Program-made: the position numbers and the translations under genes
From: Pegoplata infirma
Taxonomy: Eukaryota > Arthropoda > Insecta > Diptera > Anthomyiidae
Direction of reading: 5' to 3'
Assembly (NCBI GenBank): GCA_963921195.1
Contig: OY992536.1
Location: forward strand, 177,514,995-177,578,994
DNA length: 64,000 nucleotides
The notes under the pieces: generated by a model
Databases searched by the model: none
Seen by the model: the letters and a program-made list of their open reading frames with translations, nothing else
What the model was told of the DNA's origin: nothing
Part shown: piece after piece, positions 30,569 through 40,985 of the stretch
Numbering within the stretch: position 1 is the first letter of the stretch
Layout: every line of letters starts with the position of its first letter

Positions 30569-31650
30569 CTACACCATTTACAGATGTAATTCGAAAAAGA
30601 TCAATTGTAATTCGAAGATTCTATTTGTAATTCGAAGATTCCATTTGTAATTCGAAGATTCCATTTGTAATTCGAAGATTCCATTTGTAATTCGAAGATT
30701 CCATTTGTAATTCGAAGATTCCATTTGTAATTCGAATACTCCAATTGTAATTCGAAGATTCCATTTGTAATTCGAAGATTCCAATTGTAATTCGTAAAAG
30801 ATCAATTGTAATTCCAAAAAGATCAATTGTAATTCGTAAAAGATCAATTGTAATTCGTAAAAGATCAATTGTAATTCGAAAAAGATCAATTGTAATTCGA
30901 AAAAGATTAATTGTAATTCGTAAAAGATCAATTGTAATTCGTAAAAGATCAATTGTTATTCGAAGATTCCAATTGTAATTCGTAAAAGATCAATTGTAAT
31001 TCGAAAAAGATCAATTGTAATTCGAAGATTCCAATTGTAATTCGTAAAAGATCAATTGTAATTCGAAAAAGATCAATTGTAATTCGTAAAAGATCAATTG
31101 TAATTCGTAAAAGATCAATTGTAATTCGTAAAAGATCAATTGTAATTCAAAAAGATCAATTGTAATTCGTAAAAGATCAATTGTAATTCGAAAAAGATCA
31201 ATTGTAATCCGAAAAAGATCAATTGTAATTCGTAAAAGATCAATTGTAATTCGAAAAAGATCAATTGTAATTCGAAAAAGATCAATTGTAATTCGAAAAA
31301 GATCAATTGTAATTCGTAAAAGATCAATTGTAATTCGTAAAAGATCAATTGTAATTCGAAAAATATCAATTGTAATTCGAAAAAAATCAATTGTAATTCG
31401 AAAAAGATCAATTGTAATTCGTAAAAGATCAATTGTAATTCGTAAAAGATCAATTGTAATTCGAAAAAGATCAATTGTAATTCGAAGATTCCAATTGTAA
31501 TTCGAAAAAGATCAATTGTAATTCGTAAAAGATCAATTTTAATTCGAAAAAGATCAATTGTAATTCGAAAAAGATCAATTGTAATTCGAAAAAGATCAAT
31601 TGTAATTCGAAAAAGATCAATTGTAATTCGAAGATTCCAATTGTAATTCC
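30569..31650. repeat. Minisatellite array, 20-21 bp units, about 52 copies
   Basis: Units alternate between AATTCGAAAAAGATCAATTGT, the same with GTAAAAG, and AATTCGAAGATTCCATTTGT. The array starts at CTACACCATTTACAGATGTA, the terminus shared with 13729 and 32838, but has no matching inverted end on the right, where it stops at AATTCCAACAGG. All units point one way. The units of seven codons keep frames open and create false ORFs of 124 and 223 residues. Confidence 0.93.
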
Positions 31651-31691
31651 AACAGGAATTGAAAAACCATGATTTAGTTGATACTTGCTTA

Positions 31692-31788
31692 ACAGCCAAC
31701 TTAGCGTATCGGTCTAGAGTGATCGTACCTAAGAGGCAGTTAATAGCAAAAACATTACAGATCATGGGTTCAATCCCTGGCGGCTGCG
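31692..31788 (+). ncRNA. tRNA-like sequence with a B box (tRNA pseudogene or SINE head)
   Basis: ACAGCCA at the 5' side pairs at five of seven positions with CGGCTGC at the 3' side; GGTTCAATCC at 31767-31776 is a good pol III B box and TTAGCGTATCGG a poor A box. The region between is about 20 nt longer than in a tRNA, so this is not a functional tRNA; it could be a decayed gene with an intron or part of a tRNA-derived SINE. It lies just after the minisatellite array. Confidence 0.45.
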
Positions 31789-31851
31789 ATCTGTTAATAA
31801 TTTTCACATATAGAATAAAATTGACTATTAACTGAATAAATTTGACATTAA

Positions 31852-32795
31852 TGGGCCTATTCTATAAAAATATAACAAAATTTTTTGTTATAGAATGTTG
31901 TTATATTTTCTGTTATAATTTTTGTTATAGATTTGTTTTGGTATTCTATGCCCATAATGACAAAAAAATAATAATTAAATTCACCTCAACGTGGTAAACG
32001 TTTTTATTTGTCAAAAAATAAAAAATAAAAAAATAAAACAAAATTCGTTTAGATTTTTTAAGCAATTATTGGTCACTCATCAAAATAAAAAGAATACGTG
32101 TATTCTTTGTACACAAATAAGCGGAAGTAGTATTATCGCGACTGGGAGGTGCTATTATTGCAATATGGGTGCAATAAATTGCTCAAGTTGGAATTTATTA
32201 CCATGGAAAAGGACCTTAATGAAAAGGCCTCCCGTCCGCTATCACAATGACCGAGTGCTACGGAATACACACTCCGTATCCTCTTAGTTACCCTCCCAAA
32301 TCACAAACCATTCCCACAATTCGCTATAATTATGTATATCTTCTCCTCCTCCTTCATGTGTGAACCTGAAATAAATATTTGTTTTCCATAAACCCTTGAT
32401 AAAAAATACAGAATTTCCATATCTTTAATAAGTTCAAGACAAAGGGAACGAAGAAATCTTAAATGCCTCCTAAACGTCCTCTCATCCACAGAAAATGGAT
32501 CAGATTTGCTGTTAAGGCTTTTCAGTATTTCCCGATCTTTCTAATTTTGGCCTCCTGTCCACTATTATTAATATTAATTCTCTGGACATTCTTTTTCAAT
32601 AATTTTTTTTTTTAAATATTTAAATAACAAACAAAATATTGCTTGTTATGTGGTTCTTATATCATAACAAATTTGTCATGGTTTTTCTATGACAAATTTT
32701 TCAAGAATACCAAAATTTGAATAATTGTCTCTCACCTCAATTTTATTATAATTTTGTCATTTATTATAGATGACAAATTTTTTAGAATAGGGGCA
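31852..32795 (-). mobile_element. PIF/Harbinger-like element, TAA target
   Basis: Ends TGGGCCTATTCTATAAAAAT and, inverted, TGCCCCTATTCTAAAAAATT, with TAA at both sides (31849-31851, 32796-32798), the 3-bp target of the Harbinger superfamily. Subterminal TATAACAAAATTTTTTGTTATA palindromes occur within the first 100 bp. On the minus strand DERTFRRHLRFLRSLCLELI (about 32410-32489) may be a transposase scrap; I would not press this. Confidence 0.7.
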
Positions 32796-32837
32796 TAAAA
32801 GTTTTTCTGAAGATTATAATAACTGGATTATATGAAA

Positions 32838-35723
32838 CTACACCATTTCCAATTTTAATTCAGAAAATACAAATTATATTTCAAAAATTTCCAATTATAT
32901 TTCAGAAATTTCCAATTATATTTCAAAAATTTCCAATTATATTTCAAAAATTTCCAATTATATTTCAGAAATTTCCATTTATATTTCAAAAATTTCCATT
33001 TATAATTCAAAAATTTCTAAATATAATTCAAAAATTTCTAATTATAATTCATAAATTTCCATTTATAATTCAAAAAATTCCAATTATATTTCAAAAATTT
33101 CCATTTATGTTTGAGAAATTTCCATTTATATTTCAAAACTTTCCATTTATATTTCAGAAATTTCCATTTATATTTCAGAATTTTCCATTTATATTTCAGA
33201 AATTTCCATTTATAATTCAGAAATTTCCAATTATATTTCAGAAATTTCCATTTGTATTTCAAAATTTTCTAAATGCTTTTCAGAAAATTCCATTTGTATT
33301 TCAAAAATTTCCATTTGTATTTCAAAATTTTCTAAATGCTTTTCAGAAAATTCCATTTATATTTCAAAAAATTCCATTTGTATTTAAGAAATTTCCAATT
33401 GTATTTCAGAAATTTCCATTTGTTTTTCAAAATTTTCCAAATGCTTTTCAGAAAATTCCATTTGTATTTCAAAAATTTCCATTTGTATTTCAAAATTTTC
33501 CAAATGCTTATCAGAAAATTCCATTTGTATTTCAAAAGCTTCCAATTATATTTCAAAATTTCCCATTTATATTTAAGAAAATACAAATTGTATTTCAAAA
33601 ACTTTCTAATTTTATTAAGGAAATTGTAAGTGTAGTTTTTATGATACAAATATTATAGAAACTATCAGACTATCAGGAACCCTATACACCATCAATTATT
33701 GTCAAAAAAAAAGTGGTAAACCTTTTTCTTAACTTACCAGAAATACTGAAAATGCATCTACAATAGTACATACATATGTCCATAAAAGTATCTTACAAAT
33801 GAAGTAACCCTTATAGACAATTCTAAGGTTGGGGTGTAACAGCATTCCTGCCATATCAGTGTTAAAAAATTTTGTTTTCCCCTTATAAAACAATTTTGAT
33901 CTTCGGGAAAATTTCGATAACACCCGAACTAAAAGGAAAAATTTACACATTTTTATGATGAAAATGTTTAACGAAGCCGATTTTTTGGAAGGTTACACCA
34001 CCGTTGAATAGGCATTAAACAAACCTTCCCAGGCAGAAAAATACGAACGGGAGAGCGCTGGCAAAGTACCCTTTATGGTCGCTTGTGTGCTGGGAAAGCA
34101 TCACAGTTTAGTACTCCTCCAGCGTCCAAAATGATAACCACGGTAAACGGTATGCCGTCGCTATTTTAAAGCGCTTTGAAAGCGCTTTAAAAAAAAATAT
34201 GGTACTATTATAGCACTTTTGGAACAAAAAATGGGACGTATCTAAATTGTATACTTAAGTCCATAAGACACAACTTTTTTTGGTGTTTATTTGAATAAAG
34301 AAATTTATTAAATTAGGATAAAAAAATTATTGACTCATTTATAAGGATAAAAAAATTTTGAAAAATTTTCTAAGTCCCGGAAAAAATTTGTTTGCAGTTT
34401 TCTTTGCGTTTTGGAATAAAAAATTTATTAAAAATGCTTTTAGGAAAAAATTTGGAAAAGTCCCGAAAAAAGTGGTGAATTGAACCGAAACGGGTATGTA
34501 TCCGGAGTTTAAGGGTGATGTATCCGGAGTTTAAGACACTTCCTCACGAAAGAAACAGGTGTTTTTACATAAAAGGTGTCAAGATTGTAATATGTATCAA
34601 GGACCGGCCACTTATCCTGCAGGGAAATAAAAAAAAAGGGAAAAAGAAAAACATTGGCAAAGCGCTTGGAAAGCACTTTTTCGAATTCATACTACCTTCT
34701 ACACAAAAAATAAAGTGCTTTGCCGAGACTTTTTCTTTGGAACGGTTGGCAGATTCTGCCTGGGTTTCTTCTTATAAAGAAACATCATATAATTTCTTTG
34801 AAAAAATGTCAGAAAAATCTACAAAGGAAGACTAAGATTTTCTGCAAGTTTTGATAATTTGTCATGAATTATAATAAACTTATAATAACTACAAAGTGTA
34901 GGGAACTACACTTACAATTTCTTAAATACAATTAGAAAGTTTTTGAAATACAATTTGTATTTTCTTAAATATAAATGGAAAATTTTGAAATATAAATAGA
35001 AATTTTTGAAATACAATTGGAATTTTCTGAAAAGCATTTGGAAAATTTTGAAATACAAATGGAAATTTTTGAAATACAAATGGAATTTTTTGAAAAGCAT
35101 TTGGAAAATTTTGAAATACAAATGGAAATTTTTGAAATACAATTGGAAAATTTTGAAATATAATTGGAAATTTTTGAAATATAAATGGAATTTTCTGAAA
35201 AGCATATGGAAAATTTTGAAATACAAATGGAAATTTTTGAAATACAAATGGAATTTTTTGAAAAGCATTTAGAAAATTTTGAAATACAAATGGAAATTTC
35301 TGAATTACAATTGGAAATTTCTGAATTATAAATGGAAATTTCTGAAATATAAATGGAAAATTTGAAATATATATGGAAATTTCTCAAATATAAATGGAAA
35401 TTTCTCAAATATAAATGGAAAGTTTTGAAATATAAATGGAAATTTCTGAAATATAAATGGAAATTTTTGAAATATAATTGGAATTTTTTGAATTATAAAT
35501 GGAAATTTATGAATTATAATTGGAAATTTTTGAATTATATTTAGAAATTTTTGAATTATAATTGGAAATTTTTGAAATATAAATGGAAATTTCTGAAATA
35601 TAATTGGAAATTTTTGAAATATAATTGGAAATTTTTGAAATATAATTGGAAATTTCTGAAATATAATTGGAAATTTTTGAAATATAATTTGTATTTTCTG
35701 AATTAAAATTGGAAATGGTGTAG
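32838..35723. mobile_element. Giant foldback with 800-bp minisatellite arms
   Basis: Left arm 32838-33637 and right arm 34904-35723 are inverted copies. Both start CTACACCATTTCCAATTTTA at the outside and end AACTACACTTACAATTT at the inside. Each arm is about 38 tandem units of 21 bp (TTTCAAAAATTTCCAATTATA and variants such as TTTCAGAAATTTCCATTTG). The 1.27-kb centre contains a separate element (34028-34764). The layout resembles Foldback/Galileo elements of Drosophila, but no target duplication and no transposase are visible. Confidence 0.85.
34028..34764. mobile_element. DNA transposon X2, non-autonomous relative of X1
   Basis: Ends CCCAGGCAGAAAAATACGAA and, inverted, CCCAGGCAGAATCTGCCAAC, close to the ends of X1 (14629-16533), with AAAGCGCTTTGAAAGCGCTT subterminal palindromes at 34170-34190. 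It has TT on both sides. The interior has one 106-codon ORF that reads through the GCGCTT repeats and is not convincing as a gene. Confidence 0.7.
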
Positions 35724-36004
35724 TAAAAAACGAACCAGGATGTCTTAAATTTTTAGAAAAATAAATTTTTCTTTCACACCTTTCTCAATTCAAAACCATA
35801 TATAAAATTAATTCGAATTTAATTATTTGAATTTACAATTATTTTATTTAATTCTCTTACATAGACTTAATTCTCAAGAATTAGTTCCCTATGGGAAGGA
35901 AGCTTTTTGAGTCATTAATTTTTTTTAATTCAATCTATTATAAATTGAATTAACATTTTTTTTTTTATGAATTCCTTTGAATGAATGTTATATGTTCTTC
36001 ATGA
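35724..36004. other. No gene seen
   Basis: AT-rich spacer between the foldback and the LINE remnant, with no supportable feature. Confidence 0.4.
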
Positions 36005-36480
36005 GGGGCACTTGGGCAACGAACGGCAGACAGCTGTCTCGCCAATTGTGGTGCAAAACGCCTTTTTATCGGTCCGGCACCCTTCGGTTTTCGTCCATTG
36101 GGCACACCAGGGAAAGTTAACGATCATGGAGGGAATCTGAATTTAAAAATTCAGAAACACTCTATCACTGGGTATCTAAATCGCTCTATCACTAGGATCT
36201 AAGGATTCTAACTGGTTACCTCACCGGACATTGTAATCTTCGCTATTAACTTAGGAAGAAACATGATAGATACTGCGAAATTGACGCCGAAACGGCAGAA
36301 TACATCCTTTGTGAATGCCCGAGACTCAACGTCATACAAGTCTGACATCTAGGGAAACCTTTATTAGCTCCAATTGACACATGGGAATCCATGCCAAATA
36401 GGATACTCGGCTTTATAAAAATCCTTAAAAGGCTGCACAAAATATCATATTGGTTGCAGTGCATAGGGCCTTTTCTGATC
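36005..36480 (+). pseudogene. LINE 3' coding remnant
   Basis: Broken frames retain the LINE tail order: LTGHCNLRY near 36218, then AETAEYILCECPRLN (zinc-knuckle remnant), GKPLLAP and DTWESMPNRILGFIKILKRL ending before 36480. The upstream part with GNERQTA and VHWAHQG is probably a decayed RNase H end. Frameshifts and stops are numerous. No target duplication or 3' tail was seen. Confidence 0.65.
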
Positions 36481-36692
36481 TAATGGTCTTCATTCCTTTG
36501 AAAAATGTGTCTGTAGAAATTTGAAAAAATACGAAAAATGCAATCAAATACATATGTTTCTGAAGCATTCTACCAATTCAAGTGTGTTGAACCTAAAAAT
36601 AACGTCTTAAAACTAAAATTGTCGTATCTCTAAAAATAAAAAAATCGGATCAATATTGATGGCGACCCTACAGGGAAAGTTGACCTCTTCAC

Positions 36693-37966
36693 CAGAGGTC
36701 CAAGTCGTGTGGCTCGGAGCCGGCTTAGCGCCGCCGCCGACTTTATTTTTGACTTCAAGCCGCCGCCGAGTGATGCGGCTTATTTCGGCTATCGGCTTAG
36801 CTGATATTTTTAGAAGAAAATATATTTTTTGTTACAAAATATATTAGAATTATGATTTTTTCAATATTTTTGTTCACTTAATACCTGTTCAATTGATTAT
36901 GACTGCATTTTAAAGAAATCAAACGTATTTTGAAAAGGCTTTGAAATCGTGGCTAATCAATTTAGTAGTTGAATCCAAAAAAAAACATATCGAGGGCCTA
37001 TATTCAAAACCCTCTATCTAAAAAAACACAACTTTTCAGGAGAGCCAAAAAACTGTTTATTTCGCGTATTATTACACGCAAAAAAAAACTTGTGTCGGAA
37101 TGAGCACAAATCTGGCATAATTTTACCAAAAATATGCTAAAACTACAACCGACGAAGTAGTTTTCGTAATTTAGCCAAAACACTTATGTAAAAAATTTTG
37201 AAGAAAATGCTAATGCTATTTAAGCAAAAACTTGGTAAAATATACCAAAAGAAATATGGTGAAATATACCAAAATTATTAGAAAAGGTGACTAAAAAAAA
37301 TGCTAAAAATTACCACATTTATGCTAAAGATTAAAATTTTTGATTCATAATGTACACAAGACATCCAAATTTTGAGCCATATTTTTCAAAAAAGTCAAAC
37401 AAGAATTTTCAGAAAAAATTAGCATCAGTGGACCAAAATCGTGGTTCTGGAATTTTGCTGACAAATTCATGTGCAGCATGCAAAAATTAGTATGAAAACA
37501 TGCAATGCATGATGAAATTATTAAAAAAAATATTTATGAATTAATTATTTGAAAAGATAGAGGGTTTTGCATTCAGAAAAATTAATTGTGTAAGAGATAG
37601 AGAAAACCAAAAAATGCAAATAAAATAGCAAAAAAAAATATTTTTGTTCTGAATTTTACACCATAGATGAGGGCCGTTTTACTGAATATTTTGCCATCAA
37701 AAAGTCATTTTCGTGAAAATGGAAGATAGAGGGTTTTGAATATAGGCCCTCGATATAAAACATAAATATAAATATAGTAACATTACAAAACTAATTCATA
37801 AAATTTAAGAAATTGTGTCTTGTTATTGTTTTTTTATCCTGTTTATAGTATTTTTGTTAATAAATAATTTTTTTTAATTCATCGGCTTCAGCCGGCTTTA
37901 AGCCGCCGCCGACAATTTTGGCCTTAGCCGCCGCCGCCGACAATTTCACTACGACTTGGACCTCTG
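36693..37966. mobile_element. hAT element with GCCGCC subterminal repeats
   Basis: Ends CAGAGGTCCAAGTCGT on both sides in inverted orientation, with exact 8-bp target duplication CTCTTCAC (36685-36692, 37967-37974). Both subterminal regions are GC-rich arrays of AGCCGCCGCCGAC and GGCTTTAAGCCG in otherwise AT-rich DNA. The interior is mostly another insertion (36990-37753). Confidence 0.93.
36990..37753. mobile_element. TA-target MITE inside the GCCGCC hAT
   Basis: Perfect inverted ends TCGAGGGCCTATATTCAAAA plus CCCTCTATCT (30 bp in all) and TA on both sides (36988-36989, 37754-37755). The interior repeats ATGCTAAAA/TTACCAAAA words. 764 bp, no ORF of note. Confidence 0.88.
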
Positions 37967-38023
37967 CTCTTCACATGTGTGGTCCTTACTTTGAATATTA
38001 AAGTTTTTTGTTAAATGCTCATT

Positions 38024-38545
38024 AGGGTGGCAGCGAAATTTCAACTTTGGATTTTTAACCTTGTCGGGTCGGAATATTGTGCCACATGGTCTAAAACTTA
38101 TGTGGACAAATTTTCACCCAAATCGGATAACTCTGCCCCTTTAAGGTCACAGTTAACAAGGTAAAAAAAATTTTTCGCGTAAGCAAACAATTTTTTTTTT
38201 TGAATGTTAGTGAGCTTTATTAGCTTATTAACGGCAAAAAAGTTCATTTCGATCGGACAAGTTTTTCAGTTCCAAATTGTACTTTTCAATTTTTTTTAGT
38301 TTTGACAAGCATACACAAGATTTTTTATTGCTCTTGAATATAGATTTAATTTATTTTTTTGGTGACATCGTATTTTGGTCTAAAATTGGGGTCAAAAACT
38401 GCAAAAATGGATTTTTGGTCTTATTTAACACCAAAAATACGATGTCACAAAAAAATAAATTAATAAACAAAGAAAATATACATGTCTTAAAGAGCGACAA
38501 AAAATCTTTAATGTATGCTTGTCAAAATTAAAAAAAAAAAAAAAC
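38024..38545. repeat. Foldback around 38300-38530
   Basis: TTTTGACAAGCATACA and AAGATTTTTTATTGCTCTT on the left are mirrored by the right end at 38485-38530; TGACATCGTATTTTGG near 38364 is mirrored at 38430-38445. The stretch 38024-38290 (starting TTAGGGTGGCAGCGAAATTT) could belong to the same element, but its partner end was not found. Confidence 0.6.
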
Positions 38546-39127
38546 AAGTGAAAGTGTTACATTCGGCTGTGCCGAATATTTTATACCCTCCAAAATGTAA
38601 AAACCATATAAAAAAAAAATCCAGGGGCGTCTTTTTTTTTTGGGGCGGGGGGGGGGGTTGGTGGGAGACGTTAGGGGACACTTCCTCTTGGGTTTTTGAA
38701 CTTCTTCTGAGATAAGAATGTTGCATTTGCTTAGCAAAAGTACAAAAAACCCTGCAAAAAATGCGTTTTTTTTCTTAGGTTGGTTTAGTTCTCCAAGGGG
38801 GAACTTTTTTCCCCTTGGTCCGATTTTGCCCATTTCCGAACTTAAGCTGCCTACGAATATAAGACATATTCGTGCCAAACTTCGGAAGTCTAGCTCTTTT
38901 ATTTTGGACTGTATCGTGTCTTCTACAGACGGACGGAAGAAAGAAGTCAACTTTCCCTATATGATCGTCATCGATTTTGAGCTGAAAGTTTGCTTGGTTT
39001 TGCTTAAGACCCAATAGGTTCAATATTTTCTTAATTCTGTTACAGTATATTGACAGAAAATGTTGCTAAAAACGGGTTTTAGCTGTACGTGAGAACAGGG
39101 TGATAACTAGAGTGGAGGGTATAAAAA
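38546..39127 (-). repeat. Mini-me-like repeat, family C
   Basis: Starts ACAAGTGAAAGTGTTACATT with the hairpin TTCGGCTGTGCCGAA, then TTTTATACCCTCC, a G-run (GGGGCGGGGGGGGG), TTGGTCCGATTTTGCCCATT, AAGACATATTCGTGCCAAAC and ends GTGGAGGGTATAAAAA. This is one of the more complete copies. Overlapping ORFs on both strands (38508-39023) are translations of the repeat. Confidence 0.78.
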
Positions 39128-40150
39128 ACCAACACTTAAGGCGATGCCCAACATTTTTTTTATTTTTATGTATTTGATTTATTAAATGAGCTCCTACCGC
39201 TCTAATGGTGTCTCATAGAGGGGTAAAATGTAAGAAGGACCCCAATTAATTTTTAGGCACTAACTTTTTTTTTAAACATACTTGTGGGGTAAGTATGTTC
39301 CATTCCTTAAGATATTACCATACAAAAATGTATTTTTTATAAAATATCGAACGAAATTTTTATATGCTAATTTTTTTTTTAAGCACAACATTATGAAATG
39401 TTGTATTTGAGCCTACGGTCAGTACCGTAGTAACGGGAATACCGGTATTCCCATTTTCGGTATTACCGGGAAATGGTACCGGTTTCCCGGTTCTTGAATT
39501 ATTCCCGAGATTACCAGTATTCCCGGTTCCGGTTCTGACGGTATTACCGGTATTCCCGGGACTACCTGTATGTATATTATGTAAAATTTTGTACAATTAA
39601 AATTTTTTCTTCGTTTTTACCAACAAAAATGCAAAACATCTGAAAAACACCATTTCCATTTTTTTTAATTAAAGAAAAAAATAATTAAATGCTTTTTAAA
39701 TAATACCCGGTTCTGGTACCGGGAAACCGGTATCAGAACCGAGAAACCGGTACCAGAACCGGGAATACCGGTATTCCTGGGAATACCGGGAACCGGGAAA
39801 TGGTTCTTACTAAAAGATATCTGATAGTTCTTACTAAAAGATATCTGATAGTTAACAAAATTAGGATTTATTGAAATAAATGCCCTGATTTCTAAATTTT
39901 CTTTTCTAAATTTTCAAAAATATAATTTTTTCCAATTTGTGTTAGTGAAATTTTTGGGGACTCAACTTCTAAAATGTTAAAATTCGACCCCCTCTTACTT
40001 AGCGATTTTTTTTTAGGAATTTCAAAATGTATTTTTTTTTTCGTAGATTTATCCTTATATCAACTTGGATTGTTTCAAAAAAGCCAACCTTTGGCCCCTG
40101 TACCTAGAAAGTTGGGTTAAGGTTTGGCATTTTCTGACAAGATTGAAGTA
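39128..40150. repeat. CCGGTA-rich repeat and unassigned flank
   Basis: 39420-39580 and 39705-39800 are dense in ACCGGTATTCCCGG words in both orientations, with an AT-rich core between, the layout of a hAT with degenerate ends. TTCTTACTAAAAGATATCTG is duplicated in tandem at 39805-39850. 39170-39240 (GGTGTCTCATAGAGGGGTAA) repeats a unit of the array at 48310. Confidence 0.45.
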
Positions 40151-40194
40151 CGAAAATAATAAATTGTTGTAAAATAAAACAAAAAAGGACGACA

Positions 40195-40440
40195 AATATC
40201 CAATTTTAATTATATTGACTTGAAATTCGGTATAAATGTTCGTTTTGACTTCGAAAATAACATTATGAAAAATATTGAAGGACGGTTAAGGGCCACGCCC
40301 ACTTTTTTAAACATTTTTAATTTTGGTTATAATTTCTTTAAATTTGGTATTTATACTCTAAATGACTGTAGAAATAATATCACAAAAAAGGGGGCGGTCA
40401 GACAACTTCCACGCCCACTTTTTTTAAATATGTTTAAAAA
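40195..40440. repeat. Two tandem units with CCACGCCCACTTTTTT
   Basis: Two diverged units of about 125 bp, each running from AATTCGGTATAAATGTTC-type sequence to CCACGCCCACTTTTTT. Phrases like this are common inside dipteran transposons; no coding content. Confidence 0.5.
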
Positions 40441-40985
40441 ATATGTATAAACGAGGTTTACAAACCGCCCCACTGTAGTCGGCGTCGCAGACGGTCGCAG
40501 AAGTTAGCCGTTGAAATAAGTACTATGGATATTGGATATTGGTCAATATATCTGAAAAAGTCCGGCGACCAATACGGACCAAAAACAAAAGTTCTATTCC
40601 ATAAAAAAAAAATATATATATAATTTTCTTTTCAAAAATTTGTATTTTGTTAAAAATTTAAAAAAAAAAAATTGTGAAAAAAAAATATATGACTTAAAGC
40701 ATTTAAATATCCATTAATATTACAAAAAAAGAGTGTATAAATATCTTTTTTTTGTTCAAAAGTTACAACCGCTTAAACTCGACTTAATTTATGCGAACTA
40801 ATGTACATTAGTTTCAGGATTTTACAAGATGCAACTTTATGCACCCACCAGTTAGTAACGAAGAATTCTCGTTCTTATATGATTATTTCCATGCTATTAG
40901 GAATGTTCTATAATACATACAAACATATCATGAAAATCGGGGAACTTTTTTTTTTATTTTTGTCGTGCTAGATTGGCCAAATGTG
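40441..40985. other. No gene seen
   Basis: AT-rich, with no supportable feature. Confidence 0.35.

Noticed and set aside
30569..31650. CRISPR-like regular repeats
   Set aside because: There are no unique spacers between units, the units vary gradually, and the surroundings are eukaryotic.
30578..31807. Long minus-strand ORFs of 124 and 223 residues with ELQLIFF-type heptads
   Set aside because: They are translations of the 20-21 bp minisatellite; 21-bp units keep the frame open by construction, and the same is true on the other strand in similar arrays.
34515..34835. 106-residue ORF inside element X2
   Set aside because: It reads through the GCGCTT subterminal repeats, has no recognisable motif and starts within a duplicated GTATCCGGAGTTTAAG; not convincing as a gene.
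33038..35544. Several ORFs of 60-183 residues on both strands (KWKFLKY and FQNFPFI repeats)
   Set aside because: Same cause: 21-bp units of the foldback arms. Open frames occur on both strands and in several phases at once.
38508..39023. Four overlapping ORFs up to 140 residues on both strands
   Set aside because: They lie wholly in a mini-me-like repeat whose other copies have different frames.
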